This document shows positions 1 through 8,610 of a stretch of DNA of 64,000 bases, in pieces. The notes beneath the pieces are model-generated. The model had not been told where the DNA came from. It was given only the letters and a program-made list of their open reading frames with translations, and searched no databases. This DNA is from Verrucomicrobiota bacterium (lineage in GTDB: Bacteria; Chlamydiota; Chlamydiia; Chlamydiales; Rhabdochlamydiaceae), in contig JAFEGH010000003.1 in NCBI GenBank assembly GCA_018240065.1, positions 92,261 to 156,260 on the forward strand. The letters are read 5' to 3'. How positions within the stretch are numbered: position 1 is the first letter of the stretch; each line of letters starts with the position of its first letter. The position numbers and the translations under genes were made by a program.

Positions 1-2
1 TT

Positions 3-2045
3 CTGGCTTTGAGTTTTCTCCTCATTCTGACCTGTTTTTTGCATTTCCGCGAAACGCGCCTCGAAGTTCTTGAAGTAGGTACCCAGGCCCCGCGCTATGT
101 CATCTCCCAGACCGATTTTAACTTTTTGGATGAAGAAGCGACTCAGACGCTCAAGCAGGAAGCCGTGCGAGACATCGGCGCGATCTACAAAGTGGATGAA
201 AACCAGGTCCACGCCTACCGCCGCGATTTTGAAAATTCCTTGATCGAGCACCAGCAGTGGAGACAAGAACTGCCCAGAAGCACTTTTGAGGAAGTCTATA
301 CGGTTCTGGATAAAATCGAAGAATCCGTCATGCTGGCCCGGTTTACTGACGACCGAACCCTGAACAAAATGCTGTCTCTTAAAATTCCTTCTTCTGACTT
401 TTTTGCGCTTTCATCTTCAGCAATGAACGCCGATACAACGACCCTGCCCAAGCCTTTATGGACAGAGATCCAGAATAAGCTCAAGGCGGAAAAAAAATAC
501 TATAGTGAGACCGTCGATTATCTGGTTGCGGCGTTCTCCAGGCATGCATGGTTCCTGCAGCAGGACTTTGCAATGGAGCGCACGGTCCGCCAAAAGGTCC
601 AGAGTGTCGTCGCCGACCGGTATACCCACATCGAGGCCGGCGCCCAGATCATCAAAAAAGGAGAGAAAGTCGCCCCGCGCCAGATCTCCATGCTCCAGTC
701 GATGAAGAGCGCTCTGGCCGAATCGCAAAACCGATGGAATCCTCTATCTCTTCTGGGAAGCGCCCTGATCGCGCTCAGCTTAATGGTAGCAGCCCTCATT
801 TACTTGCATTATTTTCAGCGCGAACTGCTGAAGTCTCTGCAAAAAATGGTCCTGCTGGTCACGATCATCGTCATGAGCATGCTTGTGGCCAAACTCGCTG
901 AGTATTTGCTGATCTATCACGCTCCCAATATGAGCGAGGCCGCCTCCTTTCCGCTTGTGCTCCCCTTCGCCGCCCTCCTGATCTGCGTCCTGATCGGAAG
1001 CGAAGTCGCCGCGATCTCTTCATTTTTCCTTTTGGTCGTCTTCGGAGCGACGCTCGCTTTCGAATACGCTCCCTTCCTTCTCGTCAATTTTTTCGCCGCC
1101 GTGGTCACGATCCTTTTTGCAAGGCGGCTGCATAAGCGGAAAAAAGTATTTGCCGTCTGCGGGAAAGTCTGGCTTTGCATCATCCCCCTGATCGTCGCTT
1201 TCAATCTGACGGGCAACGGCTCGTTCGATGTCAATTTCATCACCGACCTCGTCAGCACGTTTGTCTTTTTGAGCGCAACAGCGGTGCTCTCAGTCGGCCT
1301 TCTGCCTATTTTAGAGGCCCTCTTCCATGTCATGACCGATATGACCCTGATGGAATATATGGATCCCGACCACGAGCTGCTCCGCCGCTTGAGCCTCGAG
1401 GCCCCGGGCACCTATCAGCATTGCCTGGTCGTCGGGAACATATCAGAAGCCGCCGCGCGCGCCATCGGCGCAAACGGCCTGTTCTGCCGCGTCTCGACTC
1501 TCTACCACGATATAGGCAAGCTTTTCAATCCCCACTACTTCACTGAGAATCAGCTTGGAGGATTCAATATCCACCAATTGCTCACTCCTGCGGAATCGAC
1601 GCATGTGATCATCGCCCACGTTCCGGAAGGGGAGGCGCTAGCCCGCAAGTATCACCTTCCTCAGAGTTTCATCGATGTCATCCGCGAGCACCATGGCACG
1701 ACAATGGTCTATTACTTCTACTGCAAGCAAGTGGAGCAGATGGGCGGAGATGCGACGAAGGTGAGCGAGAAAGTCTTCCGCTATCCTGGGCCTAAGCCCC
1801 GGTCCAAGGAATCCGCCATCATCATGATCGCGGACACTGTCGAAGCCGCCTCCCGCTCGATGGACGAAGTGACGGAAGAATCAGTTGCCGATATGGTCGA
1901 CAAGCTCGTTGCCGAAAAAGCGGAAGACGGTCAGTTCGATGAATGCCAACTCACCTTTGAAGAGCTCGGCAGGGTCAAACGCGCGATCGTTAAAGCACTG
2001 ATGGTCACGCGCCACCTTCGGATCAAGTATCCTGACCGTCAGTAA
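3..2045 (+). CDS. 7TM-HD family phosphohydrolase (PgpH/YqfF-like), 5' truncated by the window edge
   Basis: Membrane-bound HD-domain phosphohydrolase. Characterised relatives (PgpH) hydrolyse cyclic di-AMP, so a c-di-AMP phosphodiesterase role is inferred from family. The frame is open to base 3 and begins inside a hydrophobic stretch (first membrane helix), so the true start lies left of the window. Counting from base 9, an extracytoplasmic region of about 240 residues is followed by a block of hydrophobic helices (about 245-445) and a cytoplasmic HD domain. The HD domain holds an early His (motif TYQHCLVVGN) and the catalytic pair His500-Asp501 in YHDIGK, with further conserved His residues in IAHVPEG and REHHGT. 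About 680 residues are visible, close to the usual 700-800. It ends about 180 bases before the next gene on the same strand. The family call is secure; the substrate is not. Confidence 0.88.
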   Translation: MALSFLLILTCFLHFRETRLEVLEVGTQAPRYVISQTDFNFLDEEATQTLKQEAVRDIGAIYKVDENQVHAYRRDFENSLIEHQQWRQELPRSTFEEVYTVLDKIEESVMLARFTDDRTLNKMLSLKIPSSDFFALSSSAMNADTTTLPKPLWTEIQNKLKAEKKYYSETVDYLVAAFSRHAWFLQQDFAMERTVRQKVQSVVADRYTHIEAGAQIIKKGEKVAPRQISMLQSMKSALAESQNRWNPLSLLGSALIALSLMVAALIYLHYFQRELLKSLQKMVLLVTIIVMSMLVAKLAEYLLIYHAPNMSEAASFPLVLPFAALLICVLIGSEVAAISSFFLLVVFGATLAFEYAPFLLVNFFAAVVTILFARRLHKRKKVFAVCGKVWLCIIPLIVAFNLTGNGSFDVNFITDLVSTFVFLSATAVLSVGLLPILEALFHVMTDMTLMEYMDPDHELLRRLSLEAPGTYQHCLVVGNISEAAARAIGANGLFCRVSTLYHDIGKLFNPHYFTENQLGGFNIHQLLTPAESTHVIIAHVPEGEALARKYHLPQSFIDVIREHHGTTMVYYFYCKQVEQMGGDATKVSEKVFRYPGPKPRSKESAIIMIADTVEAASRSMDEVTEESVADMVDKLVAEKAEDGQFDECQLTFEELGRVKRAIVKALMVTRHLRIKYPDRQ

Positions 2046-2227
2046 GTTCTTCCTAAATGAATCAATTCTTAAATTCAGACTAGCCCACCTTTACAAAAGT
2101 TCTTAGATTGGACTCATCCCAAATAGCATAACCCTTTGTTAAAGGAGAGCTAGGCTCAAAAATTCCTTTTGCTTTAGAATCGAATACTTCCTGTTTTTGG
2201 AATTCTATAAGAGGAGCAGCGAAGCTT

Positions 2228-3010
2228 ATGAAATACAAATGGTTATCAACGATTTTTCTAATGACAGCGTCCACTGTGGCTATTGCCGATGAAACCGAAC
2301 ATTACGTCCTTCCCGAGCATATCACGAAATGGAAAGGGGATCCCTACCAGGGATCGATCTCTTTATCATTCCTGAACGCTTCGGGAGTTATCCGCGCCCA
2401 GATCGAGACGGAAGATCTTCTCCTGGTCTCTATCACGGAAGCGCAACTGGAAGACTATGTCCAGCTTTTCGCCGACCCTGCTGCGGTTGCAAAATACTCC
2501 GACGGCCAGCCATGGACACGCGACGAGGTCGAATCTGCTGTCCAGCAATGGATCGCCAGATGGGAGAAATTGCAGGATCCTTTCAGCGCTTTTGCGATTT
2601 TTGAGAACAACGGACAAAACAATTTTATCGGACATATCGTACTCGGCCACGGCGCGCGCTACGGGCAGTCGGAACTGGCCTTCCTTTTCAAGCCTTCCGT
2701 TCGCAATATCAACTATGCGACGCAGGCTGTGACTGCCGTCTTGTACGGGTATGCGCCTCAGATTTTCAAAGATCAGTACCCGGTCAACCTCAACAATACC
2801 ATTGTCGATCCAAGTCCGCTGAGGAGCATCCACGCGACGGGACATTTCGATGACACGTTCTCCGGCCAGGCCATGATCCGCTCAGGGATGAAGATCGGGG
2901 AAAATGACATCATTTGGGGAGCCCAGCGCTTTCATTACCTGATCCGAATCGATGAGATTATGAACAGCTATCTTCTGCCGGATGACTCTATTTACGATTC
3001 CGCAGATTAA
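2228..3010 (+). CDS. exported GNAT-like acetyltransferase domain protein
   Basis: A 260-residue protein with a typical Sec signal peptide: a positive start, a hydrophobic core and AIA-DE after residue 20. Residues about 60-180 resemble the RimJ/RimL type of GNAT N-acetyltransferase. They show an acceptor-like N-terminal strand, a KYSDGQPWT segment, FAIFEN...FIGHIVLG as the central beta hairpin, and an SELAFLF...YATQAVTAVL segment where family members bind acetyl-CoA. The canonical Q/RxxGxG/A loop is not clear, so activity is uncertain. The ATG at 2228 follows GAGGAG (2211-2216) at 11 bases. The C-terminus overlaps the convergent SDR gene by 23 bases. GNAT proteins are normally cytoplasmic; a signal peptide would put this one in the periplasm or outside. 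Alternatively it is a chlamydia-specific protein that only resembles the fold. Confidence 0.6.
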   Translation: MKYKWLSTIFLMTASTVAIADETEHYVLPEHITKWKGDPYQGSISLSFLNASGVIRAQIETEDLLLVSITEAQLEDYVQLFADPAAVAKYSDGQPWTRDEVESAVQQWIARWEKLQDPFSAFAIFENNGQNNFIGHIVLGHGARYGQSELAFLFKPSVRNINYATQAVTAVLYGYAPQIFKDQYPVNLNNTIVDPSPLRSIHATGHFDDTFSGQAMIRSGMKIGENDIIWGAQRFHYLIRIDEIMNSYLLPDDSIYDSAD

Positions 3011-3782
3011 ATCCCTGGCGCGGCTGCAGTCTTTTTTCCAGGATGGCTTGAGTCAGGCGTTTGGGAAGAAGACTGCTTAGAAAGACAGCGAACCGATAGC
3101 GCCAGTCGATGATTGAAAGCGCTGTGCCTTTTTCAGCCTTTTTGAGGATCATTTCTGCGGCATCGCTTGCAGACATTGTGAAACTGTTTTTCTTCAGGGA
3201 ATAATTGCGCGAAGCTCTTCTGCGGAACTCGGTATCGATTAGCCCCGGGCAGACGGTCAGCACGCGCACACCTTGTTTATGCACTTCCCTATCGAAGCTT
3301 TCTGAAAAGCTGTTGACGAACGCTTTTGTCGCCGCATAGACGCTATGACCAGGATAGGAAAAAAAACCTGCTGCGGAAGAAATGTTGAGGATGGTTCCTT
3401 TCTTTTTTTCGCTGATCAGGGTTTTTGCTCCCTCAAGTGTGATTTGCATGAGGGCCTTTGCATTGACCTCGACCATTTCAATCTGGTCCGACACAGCATG
3501 GGAGAGAGCCGGTCCATATAGTCCGAATCCGGCATTGTTGATAATCAGATCGGGCTGCCGTTTTTTGATGAGCTTGATCAGTTCCTCGCAGTCTCCGGGA
3601 TGGGATAGATCGGCAGCGTGGATTTGAGTGGATGACGGGAGGTCCAAAGCTGCTTTCTTCAGCCTCTCTTCGCTCCTGGAGACGAGGATCAGCGGGATGC
3701 CTCTTTTTGCCAATGCATGAGCGAGGGCAAGCCCAAGTCCCATGGAGCCGCCTGTAATGAGCGCAAGTCTTGCTGTCAGCAT
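2988..3782 (-). CDS. short-chain dehydrogenase/reductase (SDR)
   Basis: A 264-residue classical SDR, an NAD(P)H-dependent oxidoreductase of unknown substrate. The Rossmann motif TGGSMGLG is at 10-17, NNAG at 82-85, and the catalytic Ser (about 136), Tyr149 and Lys153 are in SSAAG...YAATK. The arrangement is close to the DltE/YdfG-like cytoplasmic SDRs. Its ATG lies inside the end of the phosphohexomutase gene (7-base overlap), so the two are probably translated as an operon with the mutase first. The 3' end converges on the exported GNAT-like gene with a 23-base overlap. Substrate and pathway cannot be read from the sequence. Confidence 0.85.
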   Translation of the reverse strand: MLTARLALITGGSMGLGLALAHALAKRGIPLILVSRSEERLKKAALDLPSSTQIHAADLSHPGDCEELIKLIKKRQPDLIINNAGFGLYGPALSHAVSDQIEMVEVNAKALMQITLEGAKTLISEKKKGTILNISSAAGFFSYPGHSVYAATKAFVNSFSESFDREVHKQGVRVLTVCPGLIDTEFRRRASRNYSLKKNSFTMSASDAAEMILKKAEKGTALSIIDWRYRFAVFLSSLLPKRLTQAILEKRLQPRQGFNLRNRK

Positions 3783-5539
3783 TCCGTGTCTTTTTTGAGG
3801 GCTGCGAGCAGTTTGTCAAGGTTCTCATCGCATGCTTTGACGCCGCTGTCGATGGTCTGAAAATTCTCCGCCGTGACGCAGCCATAAATCTTGATCTTGG
3901 GTTCTGTGCCTGAAGGACGGATCACGAGGCGCGATTTGTCGGCCAGGCGGAATAAGAGCACGTCGGATTGCGGCAAGTCGAGCTTTTCGGTTTTATTGGA
4001 GGAAAGGATGAGGCGGCTTCGTTTTTCGTAGTCCTCCATGCAGACTACAGGTGTGCCGCCTACCGATCGGGGAGGGCTGGAACGCAGACGGCTCATGACG
4101 GAGGCCATCTGGTCCATCCCTTCTTTTCCGGGATTGAAATTGAGAGACATCTGCTTTTCGCGGAAAACGCCATATTTTTCGTAGATCTCATTCAGCTTGT
4201 CGATCAGCGTCTTTCCCTGGAGTTTGGCTTGCAGGGCGATCTCGGCGATCAGGCAGGAGGAGATAATCGCATCCTTATCGCGGGCATGGGTTCCCAAAAG
4301 ATAGCCATAAGACTCTTCCGCTCCGAAGATGAACTGATAGCCCTCTTGAGAGGTTTCCCACTGGTGGATTTTTTCTCCGATATACTTGAACCCCGTCAGG
4401 ACCTCGAAGCAGGCGGCTCCATTCTTTTCGGCGATCGTCTTCAATAGCTCCGTTGTGACGATCGTGGTGACGAAGGCTCCCATGGGAGGCATTTTCTTAA
4501 GTTTTGGCAGGACCTCGCACAGATACTCGACGCAGATGGCCGCCATCTCGTTGCCGTTGATCAGGACCGATTGTCCCTGATGCCGGACGACGACCCCGAT
4601 CCTGTCGGCGTCGGGATCGGTGGCAAGGACTATGTCCGACTGAGTCTTTTCGAGGTATTCGATGCCCAGCTTCAGCGTTTCCCTGTATTCGGGATTGGGA
4701 AATTTCACCGTGGGAAAATCGCCGTCGATGGTGACTTGTTCATCGATGAGGCGGATCGAGGAAAAGCCCCACTCTTTCAATGCCCTGGGGACGATCGTGA
4801 TTCCTGTCCCGTGCAGGCTGGTGTAGACGATTTTAAGTGAGGGACCTGACTTTTTATTCTCTTCGGGAAAGTGCTGCAGGGGGGCGATCGCTTTGAGATA
4901 GGCGTCATCGAGGGATGTGGGAACGCTTTCGATGAGAGGGTCGTTGATTTCAGCGAGCTTGACAGAGGAGAGGTCTTTTAGCGCGTCGACTTCTTTGACG
5001 ATCCCTTCATCATGCGGCGCTACGACTTGCGCTCCATCGCTCCAGTAGACCTTATAGCCGTTGTACTCTTTGGGATTGTGAGATGCGGTGATCATGATGG
5101 CGGCATTAGCTTTCTTATACCGGCAGGCAAACGAGATGTAGGGGGTAGGGCGCAGCTGGCTGAGCAAATAGACATGGATGCCGCTGGCGGCTAGGACTCG
5201 CGCTGCTTCCTTCGCAAACTCCTCGGAGTGGTGGCGCGAATCGTATCCGATGAGAACAGAGAGTTTGCCCTGGGGATTCTGTTTGTGCAAATAATTGGCA
5301 AGACCTTGTGTCGCAAGACGAATGGTATAGACGTTCATCCGATTGGTGCCGGGGCCCATGATGCCGCGGAGTCCGCCCGTTCCGAAAGAGAGGTCGCTGA
5401 AGAAGGCGTCGACCAATCCCTGGGGATTGCCGTCTTTGAGAGCGCGCACCTGAGTTTTTGTCGCTTCGTCAAAAGGGCCGGTCAGCCAATAATTGACTCG
5501 ACGCTCGATTTCTGGACTGATCGCAGATTGTGTTGGCAT
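3776..5539 (-). CDS. phosphohexomutase (phosphoglucomutase/phosphomannomutase, PgcA-like)
   Basis: Alpha-D-phosphohexomutase interconverting sugar 1- and 6-phosphates (glucose and/or mannose), feeding glycogen, LPS and UDP-sugar synthesis. All four family loops are present in 587 residues: the phosphoserine loop TASHNPK with Ser153, the Mg2+ site DPDADR (308-313), the sugar-binding loop GAEESYGY, and the phosphate-binding loop RPSGTEPKIKIY near the C-terminus. The length fits the long eukaryote/Firmicutes-type PGM2/PgcA subgroup rather than the ~450-residue ManB/GlmM type. ATG at 5539; first gene of the pair with the overlapping SDR. Cytoplasmic. Substrate preference cannot be separated by motif alone. 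Confidence 0.92.
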   Translation of the reverse strand: MPTQSAISPEIERRVNYWLTGPFDEATKTQVRALKDGNPQGLVDAFFSDLSFGTGGLRGIMGPGTNRMNVYTIRLATQGLANYLHKQNPQGKLSVLIGYDSRHHSEEFAKEAARVLAASGIHVYLLSQLRPTPYISFACRYKKANAAIMITASHNPKEYNGYKVYWSDGAQVVAPHDEGIVKEVDALKDLSSVKLAEINDPLIESVPTSLDDAYLKAIAPLQHFPEENKKSGPSLKIVYTSLHGTGITIVPRALKEWGFSSIRLIDEQVTIDGDFPTVKFPNPEYRETLKLGIEYLEKTQSDIVLATDPDADRIGVVVRHQGQSVLINGNEMAAICVEYLCEVLPKLKKMPPMGAFVTTIVTTELLKTIAEKNGAACFEVLTGFKYIGEKIHQWETSQEGYQFIFGAEESYGYLLGTHARDKDAIISSCLIAEIALQAKLQGKTLIDKLNEIYEKYGVFREKQMSLNFNPGKEGMDQMASVMSRLRSSPPRSVGGTPVVCMEDYEKRSRLILSSNKTEKLDLPQSDVLLFRLADKSRLVIRPSGTEPKIKIYGCVTAENFQTIDSGVKACDENLDKLLAALKKDTEC

Positions 5540-5597
5540 GGCTGACCCCTCAAGGTTCGGTGTAAGTCAGAAAAATAGCAAAAATGAGGTTAAGAGT

Positions 5598-6023
5598 TCA
5601 GCTCTCTTTTTTTGGATCGGGGAGATGCTTTTGAATTTCCTGCAAAGAGATGAGGGGGGCATCGGGGTGATTGATCCCTTCGCAGCGGACGCCTTCTTCG
5701 GTCCAGCTTTCAGGACTGCCCACATTTTCTTTCCACCAGGGATATGTGCGGCACTGTTTAGGGCGCTGCTCATAGATCGTGCAGCGCTTGCCATCCAAGA
5801 AGACGCAGTCGTACTGCTTATTGACAAGGCGCTCTTTGAGCGAGAGGCGGTTGCCGACCCGGCGGGTATATTTTTTGATGAACTCTTCAACAGTGATCTT
5901 CAAGCGCTCTGCGATTGCGACAGCCTCTTCATCGGAGACCCAGACGTAGCCAGGCGAGCCTGTGCAGCATTGCCCGCACCCTGTGCATTTAAAACGCAGT
6001 CCGTCTTTGTACCAGGGTTTCAT
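5598..6023 (-). CDS. YkgJ-family cysteine-cluster protein
   Basis: Small (141-residue) member of the UPF0153/YkgJ family, predicted to bind a zinc ion or Fe-S cluster through a conserved Cys set. The N-terminus has FKCTGCGQCC; further Cys residues follow in YDCVFLDGKRCTIYEQRPKQCRTYPWW, the family signature. I chose ATG 6023 (MKPWYKDG) over an upstream ATG at 6110, because the extra 29 residues lie inside the upstream metallophosphoesterase gene and look like out-of-frame sequence. Only 4 bases separate the upstream stop (6028) from this start, so the two are probably co-translated. Biochemical function of the family is not established. Confidence 0.82.
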   Translation of the reverse strand: MKPWYKDGLRFKCTGCGQCCTGSPGYVWVSDEEAVAIAERLKITVEEFIKKYTRRVGNRLSLKERLVNKQYDCVFLDGKRCTIYEQRPKQCRTYPWWKENVGSPESWTEEGVRCEGINHPDAPLISLQEIQKHLPDPKKES

Positions 6024-6027
6024 CGCA

Positions 6028-6939
6028 TCACCATTTAAAGTGGTTTTTAAGGACCGGCTCCCATGAGGTGTCGCCGTCTTTGTTGGTATTTTTGAACACT
6101 TCAATCTCACAGCCTTGGGGGGTGATGTCGATGAGGTTCCATGTCCCGCCTTTCTTTTGGGCGGCGGAACCGCTGTCGAGAATGATCGGAAGGTTGCTGC
6201 TTCTCAAGTCGGCGATGCAATGGCGGTGGGAGTGCCCATGGAGGTAGAGCCTGATCTTGGGAAATCGCTCGAGGAGTTTCTTCAGAGCCTCTCGACGGAG
6301 CAGACTTTTGCGAGGGGATTCATTGGCAAATAGAGGAAAGTGGTTGATGAGGATGACATTGTGGTCATCGGGGAGCTCTTTCAATGCCTTCTCGAGTTTT
6401 TGCTCCAGTTCAGAGGAAAAATAGCCGTTGGAAGAGAGAAGACATGTGGCAAGCGCCGTATCGAGGGCCATCAGCCACCATCCGTGTCCAAAATAGGCCG
6501 CTGTCATCCCGTCGTCTTTGAGACTCAAGGAAGAAACAGGATCTGTGGGCGGGGCGTATGTAGCGTCAAAAAACTGGTAGAAGAGTTTATGCTTGTAGGC
6601 GTTCTTTGTGTAATGGTCGTGGTTCCCTGGGAGAGTGAAAACTTTGAACTTTTCTCTTTTAAGGTTTTCGATGAACTGCTGGGCGAGGATGAATTCCTCT
6701 TCATGGGATGTCGATGTCAGATCGCCTGTGATCAGCACGGCATCGACGCCGCGGTCATGAAAAATGGGAAAGAGAGTCGTCAGGCTTTCCGCGTCAAAAG
6801 TATGTTTGCGGGCCAAAGCTAGGTTGAGATTGCCGAGCCAGCGTTTGGAAAAAAATTGAGAGGGGTTCCAAGTGAGCTTGGAAAAGTGCAGGTCGGAGAT
6901 GTGGGCCAGGCGGAAAAAAGGTTTGTCTGTGCTGTGCAT
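6028..6939 (-). CDS. calcineurin-like metallophosphoesterase
   Basis: Metallophosphoesterase of 303 residues with the full dinuclear-metal motif set: ISDLHFSK (D-x-H), TGDLT (GD), GNHDHY (GNHD), INHFPLF (H) and HGHSHRH (GHxH). Related bacterial proteins are cyclic nucleotide or UDP-diacylglucosamine phosphoesterases, but the substrate cannot be inferred here. No signal peptide, so cytoplasmic. It lies just upstream of the YkgJ-like gene on the same strand and probably forms a two-gene unit. I recall a metallophosphoesterase close to groEL3 in Chlamydia, consistent with the general gene order of this window. Confidence 0.88.
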   Translation of the reverse strand: MHSTDKPFFRLAHISDLHFSKLTWNPSQFFSKRWLGNLNLALARKHTFDAESLTTLFPIFHDRGVDAVLITGDLTSTSHEEEFILAQQFIENLKREKFKVFTLPGNHDHYTKNAYKHKLFYQFFDATYAPPTDPVSSLSLKDDGMTAAYFGHGWWLMALDTALATCLLSSNGYFSSELEQKLEKALKELPDDHNVILINHFPLFANESPRKSLLRREALKKLLERFPKIRLYLHGHSHRHCIADLRSSNLPIILDSGSAAQKKGGTWNLIDITPQGCEIEVFKNTNKDGDTSWEPVLKNHFKW

Positions 6940-6992
6940 AAAAAAAAATTAATAACGGAAGAGCTATGATACTCCTTCCGTTATTAAATTAC

Positions 6993-7370
6993 TTACTTTT
7001 TCCTGCCGCGGTGCGCCTCGATCGCGCGTTGAGCCAACGTCTGTTTAGTTAAAGTTTTAATCCAGCGCTTTCCTTCGCGGTGAGGATAGGCAGGGGAGGT
7101 GTCGGCGGGGATTTTGCCTGGCGTCGTGCGCTTGGAGGAGCTTTTTTTTGTTTTCGTCCTTTTGGTCATGATGCTTTTCTTCACGGCGTTCAACAGCTCT
7201 TCTTTCTTTTTGACCCCTCTTTTGGGATACATTCTGCTCAGCTCTTTAGCGGTCATTTCGTCGCTATTGCGGCGGCTCTCAATGGAGGGCAGCCCCGTCT
7301 GGGCGTTGCGGATCGCTTTTGTCATTTTCTTGCGCAACTTAAGAGAAATCGAACGTTTTGATCTATTCAT
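6993..7370 (-). CDS. small lysine/arginine-rich hypothetical protein
   Basis: A 125-residue, strongly basic protein, not recognised. Residues about 37-70 (TAKELSRMYPKRGVKKKEELL) have the look of a SAP/Rho-N-type helix-extended-loop-helix, a small nucleic-acid-binding fold. The middle is a K/S/T-rich linker, and the C-terminus (RWIKTLTKQTLAQRAIEAHRG) is a second predicted helix pair. Composition recalls chlamydial histone-like proteins (HctA/HctB), but the alanine-rich Hc1/Hc2 repeats are absent. A nucleic-acid-associated role is an inference from charge only. ATG 7370. It sits alone, 53 bases downstream of the metallophosphoesterase start, on the same strand. Confidence 0.6.
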   Translation of the reverse strand: MNRSKRSISLKLRKKMTKAIRNAQTGLPSIESRRNSDEMTAKELSRMYPKRGVKKKEELLNAVKKSIMTKRTKTKKSSSKRTTPGKIPADTSPAYPHREGKRWIKTLTKQTLAQRAIEAHRGRKK

Positions 7371-7654
7371 GGAGTACCTTCGGTCACTTGAGACTTTTAC
7401 CCCACTCTAGCCAGAAGACGAATTTTGGAAAAGAACTCGTTAAAATAATTTTTGAAATTGCGGCTGACAGGGGAGGGATATTGCCTGTCTTGGTGTTTAT
7501 GTAATAAATATTTTAATTTATTTGTTCGCTAATAATTAGGAATTTAAGATTTCCAGAGATAGCTGATGTGGAATTTCTCTAATAGTTTGATATTATTCAT
7601 TATTTATGGTATAATTTAATAAAAATTAATCCAACTTTTAAATATAAGGTAACT
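7371..7654. other. AT-rich intergenic region between divergent genes
   Basis: No gene seen. The right part is very AT-rich and holds the promoter of the first receiver-domain gene (separate entry). The left part should contain the promoter of the minus-strand basic protein, but I see no convincing -35/-10 pair there. Confidence 0.6.
7587..7615 (+). promoter_or_regulatory. near-consensus sigma70/sigma66-type promoter of receiver gene 1
   Basis: TTGATA (7587-7592), a 17-base spacer, and TATAAT (7610-7615). Transcription would start near 7622, about 33 bases before the ATG at 7655. A close relative of this promoter precedes the second receiver gene, with a shared ATTCATT in the spacer. Confidence 0.75.
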
Positions 7655-8191
7655 ATGAATGTAAGAAATGGCCCCGCTCCTATTATTGATGGAAATTTCC
7701 CCATTGATATGGATTTAGAAGAGCTCCAAATTTCCGAAGCGGCTGCAGAAGCGGCTGCAGCGGATGCGGGAATGGAACTAGAATCCGGAAAAAATCAGGA
7801 AGCTCCAAGGCAATACAGAATTTTGATTGCAGAGGACAATAAGCTGATGCGGCGTATTGTGGAAAAACGCGTCATCGAAGCAGCCAAGGATAAGCCGATG
7901 GTTTTTGATATGGCATGGGATGGAAACGAAGCTATTGAGAAAGCGAGAACCACGAAATACCATCTCATTTTCATGGATTTCAGAATGCCGAATTGTGAAG
8001 GTAATGAAGCAGTGAGGGCGATCAGGGAATTTGATTCCGAGACGCCGATCTTCCTTCAGAGCGACACGGCGCAAGATGAATTGAATGAAGCCTTCGATGG
8101 GCTTAGCATCAACGGATCGTTGAATGGGAAATTGACTAAGCTAGCGCAGGTTGTGGACACCCTCGCAAAACTGGAAATTTTTGTTCAGTAA
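7655..8191 (+). CDS. stand-alone response-regulator receiver-domain protein (copy 1)
   Basis: A 178-residue protein with a low-complexity acidic/alanine-rich N-terminus (1-52) and a C-terminal CheY-like receiver domain (about 54-178), without an output domain. Receiver residues visible: acidic pair Glu60-Asp61 in LIAEDNKLMRR, phospho-acceptor Asp108 in IFMDFRMP, Ser136 at the Thr/Ser switch position, and Lys159 in NGKL, which lacks the usual following Pro. The LIAEDNKLMRR and MDxxMPxxxG pattern is like the receivers of hybrid histidine kinases. AAGGTAA precedes the ATG. No kinase gene is nearby, so the partner is unknown. A tandem paralogue lies at 8611-9180. Acts in the cytoplasm, presumably by phosphorylation-dependent protein contacts. 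Confidence 0.88.
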   Translation: MNVRNGPAPIIDGNFPIDMDLEELQISEAAAEAAAADAGMELESGKNQEAPRQYRILIAEDNKLMRRIVEKRVIEAAKDKPMVFDMAWDGNEAIEKARTTKYHLIFMDFRMPNCEGNEAVRAIREFDSETPIFLQSDTAQDELNEAFDGLSINGSLNGKLTKLAQVVDTLAKLEIFVQ

Positions 8192-8610
8192 GACCCACTT
8201 CTGCACTGGAAAACAATGATCCCGAGGCTGGATCGCTTCGGGATCGCTGAATTCTTTCCATTCCCCGGTTGTAACGGCTTTGGCAGCTCTCTTACCTCCT
8301 TCGATCGTTTGGGCAGTTTTCCATGTACTGCAGAATCTCTCCTCCTTTCGTCTAGACAATCCTTCAGTTCTGGGGGAGGAACACAGCATTCGACTGAAAC
8401 TTTTTATCGGGATAGATTTTAGAGATAAGTCACCTGACAGGCCTTCGATTTATTAGGATTAATTTTTCAACTTGATTGTTAAGAATGGTTTAAGATTCGC
8501 CCGGATTTTCTATTTATTTGCGTTTGTTTTTTTATTTGTCTTTTGAGGTAATTCATTCTTTTAGATAAAATGGCTTGGTAAGTCGAAAGGTTTTTAACTG
8601 GCAGGTATTT
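8192..8610. other. intergenic region between the two receiver genes
   Basis: No convincing gene. An 8-bp perfect inverted repeat GATCCCGA/TCGGGATC (8218-8225 and 8238-8245) lies 27 bases past the first receiver gene and may form a hairpin, but no T-tract follows. The right part is AT-rich and holds the promoter of the second receiver gene. The ~200 bases between these are less AT-rich than a typical spacer here and could be a decayed segment, but no reading frame supports it. Confidence 0.5.
8543..8571 (+). promoter_or_regulatory. sigma70/sigma66-type promoter of receiver gene 2
   Basis: TTGAGG (8543-8548), 17-base spacer, TAAAAT (8566-8571); ATG at 8611. Spacing and spacer text (ATTCATT) match the promoter of receiver gene 1, suggesting the promoter was duplicated together with the gene. 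Confidence 0.65.

Noticed and set aside
8141..8389. 82-codon minus-strand frame overlapping the end of receiver gene 1
   Set aside because: Overlaps a conserved gene antisense and has no family pattern.
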